This document shows positions 7,837-17,548 of a stretch of 64,000 nt of DNA, in pieces. How positions within the stretch are numbered: the stretch's first letter is position 1; every line of letters begins with the position of its first letter. Under the pieces are notes generated by a model, which worked only from the letters and a program-made list of their open reading frames with translations, made no database searches and was not told the DNA's origin. Origin of the DNA: Cellulosilyticum ruminicola JCM 14822 (lineage in GTDB: Bacteria; Bacillota; Clostridia; Lachnospirales; Cellulosilyticaceae); the NCBI RefSeq assembly GCF_001311925.1, contig NZ_BBCG01000018.1:1-64000 (forward strand), in the 5' to 3' direction. A program made the position numbers and the translations under genes.

Positions 7837-10479
7837 ATGAGTAAAAAATTATTATTATTTGATGGGCATAGCATTGCCAATCGTGCATTTTATGGTGTGC
7901 CTCTCTTAACAAATAAAGAAGGTGTATACACTAATGCAATTTATGGCTTTATGAATATTATGCTTTCTTTAATTGAAAAGGAGAAACCAGATTATGTAGG
8001 TATTGCCTTTGATTTGAGTGTGCCTACTTTTCGTCATAAGTTTTCTAGTGAATACAAAGGAACACGAAAGGGAATGCCTCAAGAATTACGTAGTCAAATA
8101 CCTCTTTTAAAGAAATTATTAACAGCGATGCAAATTCATATTGTTACAAAAGAGGGATATGAAGCAGATGACGTCTTGGGGACTTTAGCTAAAGCTGGTG
8201 AAAAAGAGGGGATGCAAGTTACAGTTGTATCAGGTGACCGTGATTTATTCCAAATCACCTCAGATCAAATAGAGATTAAGATTCCACGTACTAAAAAGAC
8301 CGGAACAGAAATAGAGAGTTTCTTTGCAAAAGATATTATGACAACTTATGAAGTAACGCCTACGCAGTTCATTGATGTAAAGGGACTAATGGGTGATACC
8401 TCTGATAATATAAAAGGGGTACCAGGGATAGGTGAAAAAACAGCTGTAAAACTTATTAAAGAATATGGCAATATTGAAAACTTATTAGATCATATCGAAG
8501 ACATTAAGCAAAAAAAATTAAAAGAGAATTTAACAACTTATGCACAAGATGCCCGTGATAGTAAGATGCTGGCAACTATCGTTTGTGATGTGCCACTTGA
8601 GTATACATGGGAAGACTTTAATTATGAGTTAGCTCTTGAAGAAGAAGCTTATCAAATGCTTAAGGATTTAGATCTTAAAACACTTTTAACACGTCTAGGG
8701 CGTAAAAATGCTAAGGTTATAGAGACACCAATTGAAATTACAAAGTTAACACTTGATAATTTTAAAACATTCTTAGAGGCGCATAAAGAAGATCATGTCA
8801 GTATGAGTTATTTTATTGAAGATAATATAATGGGCATGGGACTTTATGTGGCTGAAAAAACTTATTATTTGGAATGGGATTTAACAGACGTAGATGCTAA
8901 AGCAAATCTTATTGAATTCTTTGAAAGTAGCAGCTATAGTAAAAATATTCATGATAGCAAAAATTTACGTCATGGTTTAATTGAAGCAGGTATTGGCATC
9001 GCCAAGGTAGCTTTTGATACATTTATTGCGGCATACTTATTACATCCTACAAGTAAAAGTTATGATTTATCAGAGCTTACAGAGCTTTTTGATACGAATA
9101 TGAGTATTTTAAGTGAAGAAGCCCTTTTAGGAAAAGGCAAGAGTATGCTCAAGTGGATGCAATTAGATGAAAATGTACGTATACAGAATATGGTAAAACG
9201 TGCAAAAGTGATTGCGCTTTCAACTGAGAAAATGAAACAAGCTTTAGAAAAAGAAAAGATGGACAAGCTTTTCTATGATATTGAGATGCCACTGATTGAA
9301 GTGCTTTTTGATATGGAAATGACAGGTATTAGTGTCGATACAGAAGGCTTAAAACAATATGGCACTGAGTTACAAGTGCTTATTAAAAGTTTAGAAGAAT
9401 CTATTTATGAAATGGCAGGAGAAGCCTTCAATATTAATTCACCAAAACAACTTGGTATAATCTTATTTGAGAAATTAGGCATTCCAGCTGCTAAGAAAAC
9501 AAAAACAGGCTATTCTACAGCAGCAGAGGTATTAGAAGCACTTAGAAAAGACTATCCAATCGTAGAAAAGATTTTGGAATATCGTCAATATACAAAGCTT
9601 AAATCAACTTATGTAGATGGTCTTTTAAGTGTAATGACATCAGATACTAAGATTCATTCTACATTTAATCAAACGATTACAGCTACAGGACGTTTAAGTA
9701 GCACAGAGCCAAATCTTCAAAATATCCCTGTCAAATTTGAAATGGGGCGTAAAATTCGTAAACTTTTTGTACCTTCATCATCAGAATATGTATTCTTAGA
9801 TGGGGACTATTCACAAATTGAATTACGTGTGCTTGCACATATTTCAGGAGATGCTACATTGATTCACGGTTTCAAAGAAAATTTAGATATTCATAAACTT
9901 ACAGCTTCTCAAGTTTTCCATGTGCCATTTGATGAAGTTACAAGTGAACAAAGAAGTAATGCAAAAGCTGTTAACTTTGGAATTGTTTATGGTATTAGTG
10001 CATTTGCCCTTTCAGAAGACCTTAAAATTTCACAAAAAGAAGCACAGACTTATATTGATGGCTACTTTGCAAAATATCCTAATATTAAAGATTATATTGA
10101 TACAACCATTGATTTTGCCGTGCGTAATGGGTATGTAGGCACAATGTTTAACCGCAAACGTGAAATTCCTGAGATTCTAGCAAGCAATTATAATATGCGT
10201 GAATTTGGAAAACGTGTGGCGATGAATACACCAATTCAAGGAACAGCAGCAGATATTATTAAAATTGCTATGGTGAAAGTATATCAAAAACTTAAAGACT
10301 TAAATCTTAAGTCAAAACTAATTTTAACTGTACATGATGAGCTTTTAATTGAAACACATCGCAGTGAGATTGAAATTGTGAAAAATCTCCTTAAAGAAGA
10401 AATGGAGCATGCTGTTTCGCTTAGTGTACCTTTATATGTGGATGTGCATGAAGGAGAAAACTGGTTAGAAGCTAAATAA
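7837..10479 (+). CDS. polA: DNA polymerase I
   Basis: An 880-residue family A polymerase for Okazaki fragment maturation and excision repair. Residues 1-290 form the 5'-3' exonuclease (FDGHSIANRAFYG, VSGDRDLFQ, KGLMGDTSDNIKGVPGIGEKTA). The central exonuclease-like domain lacks the catalytic DxE (VSMSYFIEDNIMG stands in its place), so proofreading is probably absent, as in Bacillus Pol I. The polymerase domain holds TGRLSSTEPNLQNIPVK, motif A DYSQIELR (catalytic Asp657) and motif C VHDEL (Asp834). The start follows AGAGGTG. coaE lies 20 bases downstream. Confidence 0.97.
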   Translation: MSKKLLLFDGHSIANRAFYGVPLLTNKEGVYTNAIYGFMNIMLSLIEKEKPDYVGIAFDLSVPTFRHKFSSEYKGTRKGMPQELRSQIPLLKKLLTAMQIHIVTKEGYEADDVLGTLAKAGEKEGMQVTVVSGDRDLFQITSDQIEIKIPRTKKTGTEIESFFAKDIMTTYEVTPTQFIDVKGLMGDTSDNIKGVPGIGEKTAVKLIKEYGNIENLLDHIEDIKQKKLKENLTTYAQDARDSKMLATIVCDVPLEYTWEDFNYELALEEEAYQMLKDLDLKTLLTRLGRKNAKVIETPIEITKLTLDNFKTFLEAHKEDHVSMSYFIEDNIMGMGLYVAEKTYYLEWDLTDVDAKANLIEFFESSSYSKNIHDSKNLRHGLIEAGIGIAKVAFDTFIAAYLLHPTSKSYDLSELTELFDTNMSILSEEALLGKGKSMLKWMQLDENVRIQNMVKRAKVIALSTEKMKQALEKEKMDKLFYDIEMPLIEVLFDMEMTGISVDTEGLKQYGTELQVLIKSLEESIYEMAGEAFNINSPKQLGIILFEKLGIPAAKKTKTGYSTAAEVLEALRKDYPIVEKILEYRQYTKLKSTYVDGLLSVMTSDTKIHSTFNQTITATGRLSSTEPNLQNIPVKFEMGRKIRKLFVPSSSEYVFLDGDYSQIELRVLAHISGDATLIHGFKENLDIHKLTASQVFHVPFDEVTSEQRSNAKAVNFGIVYGISAFALSEDLKISQKEAQTYIDGYFAKYPNIKDYIDTTIDFAVRNGYVGTMFNRKREIPEILASNYNMREFGKRVAMNTPIQGTAADIIKIAMVKVYQKLKDLNLKSKLILTVHDELLIETHRSEIEIVKNLLKEEMEHAVSLSVPLYVDVHEGENWLEAK

Positions 10480-10499
10480 ATATTAAATGGAGGTGCTAA

Positions 10500-11099
10500 A
10501 TGAAAGTTATAGGCATTGTAGGAGGCATCGGTGCAGGCAAAACGACAGTTGCTGCCAATCTTATGCAGCTTATACCTATTGAAGTCATTGAAGCAGATAC
10601 CATTGGACATGAAGTACTTTTAAAAGGTCAGGCTGCTTATGAACCTGTTCTAGCAGCCTTTGGCCCATCTATTTTAGATGAACAAGGTGAAATTGTTCGT
10701 AAAAAGTTAGGGGCTATTGTATTTAGTGATCCAGGTAAACTACAATTACTCAATGAGATAACACACCCAATCATTCAAAAAGAAATAGAAAGGCGTATTG
10801 CATGGTTTAAGCTTGCTGCGCCAAATCATCATATTTTATTAGAAGCTGCACTACTTATTGAAAGTGGGCTTATTGAACTTGTTGATACGGTAATAGCTGT
10901 CTATGCAGATGAAAATATACGTGTGCAGCGCGTAATGGCAAGAGAAGGAATTATAGACACAGCAGTAAGAGATCGCATTAAAGTTCAAAAGCAATGGGAA
11001 AGTTTCGAAGAAGCTGCAGATTTCGTAGTTGACAACAGTATTTCGCTTGATTATACAAAACAACAACTAGAAGAAATACTTAAGGTTTATAAAACATAG
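10500..11099 (+). CDS. coaE: Dephospho-CoA kinase
   Basis: A 199-residue P-loop kinase that phosphorylates the 3'-hydroxyl of dephospho-CoA, the last step in CoA synthesis. The Walker A motif GGIGAGKTT begins near residue 8; EADTIGHEVL and the basic lid segment RVMAREGIIDTAVRDRI match the family. Length is standard. The ribosome binding site GGAGGTG precedes ATG at 10500. The linkage to polA is common in Firmicutes. The panBCD operon for the CoA precursor pantothenate lies 10 kb downstream. Confidence 0.94.
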   Translation: MKVIGIVGGIGAGKTTVAANLMQLIPIEVIEADTIGHEVLLKGQAAYEPVLAAFGPSILDEQGEIVRKKLGAIVFSDPGKLQLLNEITHPIIQKEIERRIAWFKLAAPNHHILLEAALLIESGLIELVDTVIAVYADENIRVQRVMAREGIIDTAVRDRIKVQKQWESFEEAADFVVDNSISLDYTKQQLEEILKVYKT

Positions 11100-11117
11100 A
11101 ACAAGGAGGAATCCAAG

Positions 11118-12725
11118 ATGAAAAAGCGTCATAAAGTACTTTTGATGCTCATCATGTTACTTACTTTACTTGTGGGTTGTACAAGTCAGACGGAAAAAGA
11201 GGGAGTAGTAGAAATACCAGAATCTGTTATAAAAGATGAAGAAACAACGGGTACAGTAACTGTTTCAAAGGAAAATGAAATGATTCTTGCTATGAATACA
11301 CCAACTACCTTACATCCACTTTATAATTTACCAGAGAATGTGGGGCAGGTTTTACTGCTTGTATTTAGTCCGCTTATTAATATTGAGGAAAATGGTACAA
11401 TTAGCAGTAATATTGCTAAGTCATGGATGGTAAATGAGACAGAGACAGCAGTTACAATTACCCTAAGAGATGATGTAAAGTTTCATGATGGACAGCCACT
11501 TACAACAACAGATGTGATTTATACATTACAGCAAATTCAGCAAATATCAGATAGTCCTTATAAAAGTGCAGTAGCCAATATTGCTTCTATGGAACCTATT
11601 GATACGCACACATTAAAAATAGTGTATAAACAAGCTTTTAGTGGCATCTTACAAACACTATTTTTCCCTGTTATCCCAAAACATATTTATGATGTAAAAG
11701 ATCAAACAAGTGTAATCTTAGCACCTATTGGTTCTGGGCCATATGTTTTTGAAGATTTTACAGCTTCAAAACGTATGTCACTTAAAGCTAATGCAAATTA
11801 TTTCAAAGGCAAACCACTTATAGAATCTGTACAAGTGAAAATTATTCCAGATGAAGAAAGTAGTTTATATGCCTTTAAACAAGGACTTATTGATGTAGTT
11901 TATACAGATATTACAGAATGGGGTAAATATGCCAATAGTAAAGGTACAAATTCTTATGAAATGGCTTCGAACATTTATGAGTTTGTAGGACTTAATTTAA
12001 ATAAAGGAATTTTCCAAAATGCTAATATTCGTGAAGCCTTATTATGTGGTATTAATCGTCAAGATATTGTACAACGTTATTATTTAGAACATGCTATTGT
12101 AACAGATACACCAATTAGTCCAGTGTCATATTTATATGATAAGAATATTGAAATTCGTCAATATGATAAAGAAAAGGCTAGATTCCTACTTACACAAGAA
12201 GGTTATGAAAAAGGCAGTAATGGCATCTTAGTGAAAAATGGTATGCCATTTAGTTTAAATTTATTAGTGAATGCAGAGAATACTGATCGTGTTAAAACAG
12301 CTAAGGTCATTAAGGAACTTTATAAAGAAATAGGTATCGAAGTAAATATTGAAGAAGTAGATAAAGAAACTTATTTTAATCGTATTACAAGTAAGCAGTT
12401 TGACGCTTTCTTAGGTGGCTTTAAATTATCATATGCTACAGATTTAAGCTTTGCATTAAATTCAAATTATGCAAATGGTGGTGAAAACTATGTAGGTTAT
12501 ACAGATCAAACCATGAATGATTTATTACAGAAAGCATTTTTAGCAACAGAAACAACTAAGGCAGAGGCCTTTAATAAATTGCAACAATATTTTATTACAC
12601 AAAATCCATATATTAGTTTATATTTTAAGAAATCTGTTATGATGACAAGTAGTCAAATTAAAGGGAATGTTAAGCCAACACCGCTTAATATTTTTGCAGA
12701 TGTAGAAGAATGGACGAAATCATAA
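11118..12725 (+). CDS. Peptide-type ABC substrate-binding lipoprotein (SBP family 5)
   Basis: A 535-residue extracytoplasmic solute-binding protein of the OppA/DppA type. The N-terminus has a basic start (MKKRHK), a hydrophobic core and a lipobox LVGC, so it should be a lipoprotein on the outer face. The mature part has the family 5 signature (LRDDVKFHDGQPLTTTDVIYT, GSGPYVF, NANYFKGKP, REALLCGINRQDI). No permease or ATPase genes are next to it, so it must share a transporter encoded elsewhere or act otherwise. It follows coaE by 18 bases and is closed by a strong terminator. Confidence 0.9.
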   Translation: MKKRHKVLLMLIMLLTLLVGCTSQTEKEGVVEIPESVIKDEETTGTVTVSKENEMILAMNTPTTLHPLYNLPENVGQVLLLVFSPLINIEENGTISSNIAKSWMVNETETAVTITLRDDVKFHDGQPLTTTDVIYTLQQIQQISDSPYKSAVANIASMEPIDTHTLKIVYKQAFSGILQTLFFPVIPKHIYDVKDQTSVILAPIGSGPYVFEDFTASKRMSLKANANYFKGKPLIESVQVKIIPDEESSLYAFKQGLIDVVYTDITEWGKYANSKGTNSYEMASNIYEFVGLNLNKGIFQNANIREALLCGINRQDIVQRYYLEHAIVTDTPISPVSYLYDKNIEIRQYDKEKARFLLTQEGYEKGSNGILVKNGMPFSLNLLVNAENTDRVKTAKVIKELYKEIGIEVNIEEVDKETYFNRITSKQFDAFLGGFKLSYATDLSFALNSNYANGGENYVGYTDQTMNDLLQKAFLATETTKAEAFNKLQQYFITQNPYISLYFKKSVMMTSSQIKGNVKPTPLNIFADVEEWTKS

Positions 12726-12730
12726 AAGAA

Positions 12731-12756
12731 CTGCTCTAAAAATAGAGCAGTTTTTT
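12731..12756 (+). terminator. Rho-independent terminator
   Basis: CTGCTCTA (12731-12738), AAAA loop, TAGAGCAG (12743-12750), then TTTTTT. It ends the transcript carrying the peptide-binding protein. Confidence 0.85.
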
Positions 12757-12828
12757 AGTAAGAAGTTAGAAACTCTTTTATTTTTTTTGAGTATAGTGTA
12801 AAATGGTTAAAAAGAAAGGGAATTAATA

Positions 12829-13674
12829 ATGGAATATTATGATGAAGTCTTTTTAAATAATTGTATTATTGCAGAAGGTAGACGTAAGCGACCTAGGATT
12901 GATGAAAAATCTTTAGAATGTCCTTTTTGCTTTCCTCATGAAGGCGTTGTGATTTTAGAAAATAAGTATCCAATAGCTAATGAATGGTCAAATCCTTATG
13001 GACAACATGATGTAGTAGTAGATACACCATTGCATAATGAATTACCTAAAGATTTTAGTTTAGCAAGATGGGAAGAAATACTTTTTAAAATACAAAAGCG
13101 CTGGATTGAGCTTAGTAAAGATGAAAAGATTCAATTTATACAAGTATTTAAAAACTTTGGAAGATGTGGTGGGGCAAGTATTAGTCATTCTCATTGGCAG
13201 ATTCTTGCATTAGCTGAAGTACCAGAATTTGTGCAATATCAATATAAACATTATAATGTAAAGCAGGACTGCTATTTATGTGAAATAGGTAAGAATGCCT
13301 CAGCCTATAAGATTTTAGAAACAGAGTATTTTATAGTGTGTTCGCCTAAAGCACCGCGCTTTGCTTATGAAACATTATTAATTCCTAGAGCACATTATCA
13401 GCATTATGGTGAATTACCAGAATATATATTAAAGGAAGCAGCACTTTTACTGCAAAAAGTGATTAAAGCTTATGATATATTAGAGCCTCATTGTGATTAT
13501 AATATTTGCATGATGGGCGGTGCGCTAAATCAGCAGTTAAATTATCATTTTCATATTAAAATTGCCATGCGTTTAGGTAATATGGCGGGTTTTGAAGTAG
13601 CGACAGGGTGTTTTATCAATATGGTTTCACCAATGAAAGCTACAGCTGAAATGAAAAAATTATTGAAGGAGTAG
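12829..13674 (+). CDS. GalT/HIT-superfamily protein (DUF4931-like)
   Basis: A 281-residue protein of the HIT/galactose-1-phosphate uridylyltransferase superfamily. SHSHWQ near residue 121 matches the active-site HxHxQ pattern in which a histidine forms the nucleotide-linked intermediate. Paired cysteines CPFC (near residue 28) and CYLC (near 147) resemble the zinc sites of GalT. It is shorter than true GalT and no galactose genes are near, so the substrate is open; a nucleotidyl transferase or hydrolase role is plausible. The FtsA-like gene starts nine bases after its stop, so the two are probably co-transcribed. Confidence 0.75.
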   Translation: MEYYDEVFLNNCIIAEGRRKRPRIDEKSLECPFCFPHEGVVILENKYPIANEWSNPYGQHDVVVDTPLHNELPKDFSLARWEEILFKIQKRWIELSKDEKIQFIQVFKNFGRCGGASISHSHWQILALAEVPEFVQYQYKHYNVKQDCYLCEIGKNASAYKILETEYFIVCSPKAPRFAYETLLIPRAHYQHYGELPEYILKEAALLLQKVIKAYDILEPHCDYNICMMGGALNQQLNYHFHIKIAMRLGNMAGFEVATGCFINMVSPMKATAEMKKLLKE

Positions 13675-13682
13675 GGGTACCT

Positions 13683-15770
13683 ATGAAAGATTACATAAAA
13701 GAGACATTGTGCTTTGGCCTAGATATTGGTACACGTACAGTTATTGGGGTAGTAGGTTATAAAGATGGAAATGACTTCGTCATTGTAGCATATGAAAGAC
13801 GTGAGCATGAAGAACGTGCTATGTTAGATGGACAAATTCATGATATCGGTAAAGTTGCTAAAACCGTTTATGAAGTAAAAGCTGCTTTAGAACAGAAATT
13901 AGATACAAAGCTTACAGAAGTAGCTATTGCGGCAGCGGGACGTTCACTTAGTACACAGATTGTGGGAGTGATGCATGATTATGAGGAAGCACAAGAATTT
14001 ACATTAGCTAATGTACATCATTTAGAATTAGAAGGTGTGGAAAAAGCTAAGAAAATGCAAAAAGCTGTAAGTGGTGAAACAGATTATTTCTGTGTGGCTT
14101 ATTCAGTGATTAAGTACTACTTAGATGACTATGAAATGTCAAACCTAGAAGGACATAAAGGGACACGCATAGGTGCACGTCTTTTAGCAACCTTTTTACC
14201 AAAACAAGTTATTGACAGTTTATATGCTGTAACAGAACGTGCTGAGCTTACTGTAAGTCATTTAACATTAGAGCCAATTGCAGCTATTAATGCAGTAATT
14301 CCAGAAAATATTCGTTTATTAAATTTAGCCCTTGTAGATATTGGGGCAGGAACATCCGATATTGCTATTACAAAAGAGGGGAGCGTTGTGGCATATGGCA
14401 TGATTCCTTATGCAGGTGACGAAGTAACAGAAGCGATTGTACATAAGTATTTAGTTGATTTCCAAACAGCAGAATATATGAAACAACAAATGAAAGTGGC
14501 AGATTCTATCGTGTTTAATGATATTTTAGGCCTGCCACAAGAAGTTAGTGTAAAAGACTTAGAAAAAACTATTGCAGAAGTTATGTCCACTTTAACACAA
14601 AGTATTTCAGACAAGATTTTAGAGCTAAATGGTGCTATGGCACCAAATGCTGTTTTCTGTGTAGGTGGTGGTAGTGAGATGAGCAATGTTCCAGAAAGAC
14701 TTGCAAACTTGCTTGAACTTTTAAATCAGCGTGTGGCGACACGTTCTACAGAACATCTTGTAAAAATTAAAGATGAGGCAGATATTCCGAATAGTCCAGA
14801 TATGATTACACCTTTAGGAATCTGTATGACTGCTCTTGAAAATCGTTATAGTGAATTTACAATGGTCACTTTAAATGGAAAGCAAGTACAGCTTTTAAAT
14901 GCTAAAAAATTGAGTATTTTAGATGCCATTGTAGCAAGTGGGATTGAACATACAGCTATTTTCCCACAACGTGGTAAAACACTAATGTTTAAATTGAATG
15001 GGGAACGTATTCGTGTGAAAGGCGAAAAAGGTACACCAGCTACGATTACCTTAAATGGTGCACTTGCTACAATTAATGATCATGTTGTAGAAGGTGACCA
15101 CATTGTAGTGGAATTTGCGACAGCTGGTCAAGATGGCATAGCCAAAGTGGGTGACTATGTAGAAAGTACATACAGTGTAACTGTTAATGGCACTCAGTAT
15201 ATGTTACCATTGGCCCTTTTAAATGATGAAATTGTAAGTTATGAAACGCCAATTGAAGAAGCAGTGACATTGGAGCTTTTAGAAATTAAAACACTTGATG
15301 AACTCTTAAAAGCGTTAAATTATAATATGGAGAATCAAGTTGTAACAGTTAATCTAGAAGTTGTACCTGAAACATATAAATTAATGTCAAATGATGTGAT
15401 TTTAATTGATGTGCTTGAGAAAGATGAAATCCATGAAGAGACTTGTGACAATATCAATGATACACTATTGCCACAAGAAGAGAACATGGCTGAAAGCGGT
15501 GAGGGCGAAAAAGAGAGCGCACAAGTTGATGTTCAAGAGGAAACCTCACTAAAATCTCAAACACAGAATCTATATATTATGGCCAATGGGCAGATGGTTC
15601 AGTTGCCAGCTCAGGAGTCAACGTATATTTTAGCAAATATATTTGATTTTATAGATTTTGATTTAACGAAACCACAAGGTACAGTGCAGCTCATACGCAA
15701 TGGTATGCCAGCGACACTAGTTGATGTATTACAAAATGGTGATACATTGGAAATTTATTGGAAAAGATAA
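13683..15770 (+). CDS. FtsA-like actin-fold protein with long C-terminal extension
   Basis: A 695-residue protein of the FtsA/PilM branch of actin-like ATPases. The phosphate-1 loop FGLDIGTRTVIGVV is at residues 11-24 and phosphate-2 LVDIGAGTSDIAIT at 217-230; GGGSEMSNVPERL is the later adenosine motif. The actin-like core ends near residue 400. The remaining 300 residues are unusual: a region resembling ubiquitin-like or ThiS-type beta folds, an acidic linker (about 575-620), and a final 75-residue domain. FtsZ and other division genes are absent, so this is a paralogue rather than the main division FtsA. It may act in membrane anchoring or cell shape; that is inference. Confidence 0.75.
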   Translation: MKDYIKETLCFGLDIGTRTVIGVVGYKDGNDFVIVAYERREHEERAMLDGQIHDIGKVAKTVYEVKAALEQKLDTKLTEVAIAAAGRSLSTQIVGVMHDYEEAQEFTLANVHHLELEGVEKAKKMQKAVSGETDYFCVAYSVIKYYLDDYEMSNLEGHKGTRIGARLLATFLPKQVIDSLYAVTERAELTVSHLTLEPIAAINAVIPENIRLLNLALVDIGAGTSDIAITKEGSVVAYGMIPYAGDEVTEAIVHKYLVDFQTAEYMKQQMKVADSIVFNDILGLPQEVSVKDLEKTIAEVMSTLTQSISDKILELNGAMAPNAVFCVGGGSEMSNVPERLANLLELLNQRVATRSTEHLVKIKDEADIPNSPDMITPLGICMTALENRYSEFTMVTLNGKQVQLLNAKKLSILDAIVASGIEHTAIFPQRGKTLMFKLNGERIRVKGEKGTPATITLNGALATINDHVVEGDHIVVEFATAGQDGIAKVGDYVESTYSVTVNGTQYMLPLALLNDEIVSYETPIEEAVTLELLEIKTLDELLKALNYNMENQVVTVNLEVVPETYKLMSNDVILIDVLEKDEIHEETCDNINDTLLPQEENMAESGEGEKESAQVDVQEETSLKSQTQNLYIMANGQMVQLPAQESTYILANIFDFIDFDLTKPQGTVQLIRNGMPATLVDVLQNGDTLEIYWKR

Positions 15771-15785
15771 CAGGAGGATGGAGAC

Positions 15786-16055
15786 ATGAAAGGGATTATT
15801 ACAGTAGTTGGAAAAGACAAAGTAGGTATTATTGGTAAGGTGTGTACATTATTAAGTGAACAAGAAATTAACATTTTAGATATTTCACAAACGATCGTAC
15901 AAGGGTACTTTAATATGATGATGATTGTAGACCTTACAAATGCGAAACAAAGCTTTGCACAAGTCGTAGATAGCTTGGAAAAACTTGGAACAGAAATTGG
16001 TGTAAGTATCAAGCTACAAAACGAAGAAATTTTTGATAGTATGCATCGTATTTAA
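15786..16055 (+). CDS. ACT-domain protein (UPF0237)
   Basis: An 89-residue single ACT domain, of the UPF0237 type found in Firmicutes. The N-terminus MKGIITVVGKDKVGIIGKV and QTIVQGYFNMMMIVDL are typical. ACT domains bind amino acids or other small ligands; this one is presumed to be regulatory. It sits directly upstream of the UPF0210 gene, a pairing widely conserved in bacteria and archaea, which suggests that the two act together. The ribosome binding site AGGAGG precedes ATG at 15786. Confidence 0.9.
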   Translation: MKGIITVVGKDKVGIIGKVCTLLSEQEINILDISQTIVQGYFNMMMIVDLTNAKQSFAQVVDSLEKLGTEIGVSIKLQNEEIFDSMHRI

Positions 16056-16069
16056 GAGAGAAAATTTAT

Positions 16070-16153
16070 ATGATTAAATCTTTATATGATAAAGGCAATA
16101 AATTAATTGGGGCAAGAGAAGGTGTTTTTAGCATAGAAAGGAATATAATATGA
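16070..16153 (+). CDS. Possible 27-residue leader peptide overlapping the UPF0210 start
   Basis: ATG at 16070 opens a 27-codon frame (beginning [12 protein letters not shown]) that ends in TGA at 16151-16153, overlapping the ATG of the next gene as ATGA. The upstream AGAGAG is a weak ribosome binding site. The downstream gene has its own site (AAAGGAATATA). It may be chance, or a coupling peptide. No family is recognised. Confidence 0.25.
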   Translation: MIKSLYDKGNKLIGAREGVFSIERNII

Positions 16154-17508
16154 TTTCAAAATATGAAGTACAAGAAACTAATAAAATGATTCAAGAATCA
16201 AATCTAGACATTCGTACGATTACTATGGGAATTAATCTTATGGATTGTATTAGCGATGATATGGATAAACTCTGTAATAATGTCTATGAAAAAATTACAA
16301 GACAAGCTGAAAATCTTGTTGTAACAGGTGAACAAATTTCAAAAAAATATGGTATTCCTATTGTGAATAAACGTATTTCAGTTACACCAATTGCTTTAAT
16401 TGGTGGGGCTACAAAAGCAAACTCTTATGTACCAATTGCAAAAGTATTAGACCGCGCTGCAAAAACTGTAGGTGTTAACTTTATTGGTGGCTTCTCAGCG
16501 CTCGTGCATAAAGGATGTTCAAATGCAGATACTGTGCTTATAGAATCTATTCCAGAAGCATTAGATGTTACAGACTTTGTATGTTCTTCTGTAAACGTAG
16601 GTAGTACACGTACAGGGATTAATATGGATGCGGTAGGACGTCTTGGTGAAATTATTAAATTAACTGCAGATCGTACAAAAGATCGTGGCAGCATTGGATG
16701 TGCAAAGCTTGTAGTATTTTGTAATGCGCCAGAAGATAACCCATTCATGGCAGGTGCATTTCATGGTGTCGGTGAAAAAGATGTGGTTTTAAATGTAGGT
16801 GTCAGTGGACCAGGTGTTGTTAAAAAAGCCCTTGAAAGCGTAAGAGGTGCAGATTTTGAAACACTTTGTGAACAAGTAAAACGTACAGCTTTTAAAATTA
16901 CACGTGCAGGTCAAATGGTTGCTAAAGAAGCAGCAGGTATCTTAGATGTACCTTTTGGAATTGTGGATTTATCTTTAGCACCAACACCAGCAGTTGGTGA
17001 TAGTATTGCTGAAATTTTTGAAGAAATGGGACTTGAAAAAGCAGGTGCACCAGGGACAACAGCAGCTCTCGCATTATTAAATGATAGTGTTAAAAAAGGT
17101 GGTGTTATGGCTTCTTCATATGTAGGTGGATTAAGTGGTGCATTCATTCCAGTAAGTGAAGATCATGCCATGATTGAGGCAGCAAGCTGCGGTGCATTAA
17201 CACTTGAAAAATTAGAGGCGATGACTTGTGTATGTTCAGTAGGTCTTGATATGATTGCTATTCCAGGTAGCACAAGTAGTAAAACTATTTCAGGCATGAT
17301 TGCAGATGAAATGGCTATCGGTATGATTAATGCAAAAACAACTGCTGTAAGGATTATTCCTGTTATTGGTAAAGAAGTAGGAGAACAAGTAGAATTTGGT
17401 GGTTTACTTGGATATGCACCAATTATGCGTGTCAATCCATATAAATGTGATGACTTTATCGCACGTGGCGGTAGAATTCCAGCACCAATTCACAGTTTCA
17501 AAAACTAA
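16150..17508 (+). CDS. UPF0210 (DUF711/PFL family) protein
   Basis: A 452-residue cytoplasmic protein of the UPF0210/DUF711 family. It has the usual glycine-rich segments ([62 protein letters not shown]) and the terminal [11 protein letters not shown]. The family shows distant similarity to pyruvate formate-lyase-like folds, but the reaction is unknown. Length matches the family closely. The UPF0237 ACT-domain gene directly upstream is its standard partner and may act as its sensor. Confidence 0.9.
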   Translation: MISKYEVQETNKMIQESNLDIRTITMGINLMDCISDDMDKLCNNVYEKITRQAENLVVTGEQISKKYGIPIVNKRISVTPIALIGGATKANSYVPIAKVLDRAAKTVGVNFIGGFSALVHKGCSNADTVLIESIPEALDVTDFVCSSVNVGSTRTGINMDAVGRLGEIIKLTADRTKDRGSIGCAKLVVFCNAPEDNPFMAGAFHGVGEKDVVLNVGVSGPGVVKKALESVRGADFETLCEQVKRTAFKITRAGQMVAKEAAGILDVPFGIVDLSLAPTPAVGDSIAEIFEEMGLEKAGAPGTTAALALLNDSVKKGGVMASSYVGGLSGAFIPVSEDHAMIEAASCGALTLEKLEAMTCVCSVGLDMIAIPGSTSSKTISGMIADEMAIGMINAKTTAVRIIPVIGKEVGEQVEFGGLLGYAPIMRVNPYKCDDFIARGGRIPAPIHSFKN

Positions 17509-17548
17509 AATGTAAAAAATTTAGTAGATAAAGAAAGAAGGGGCAAAC

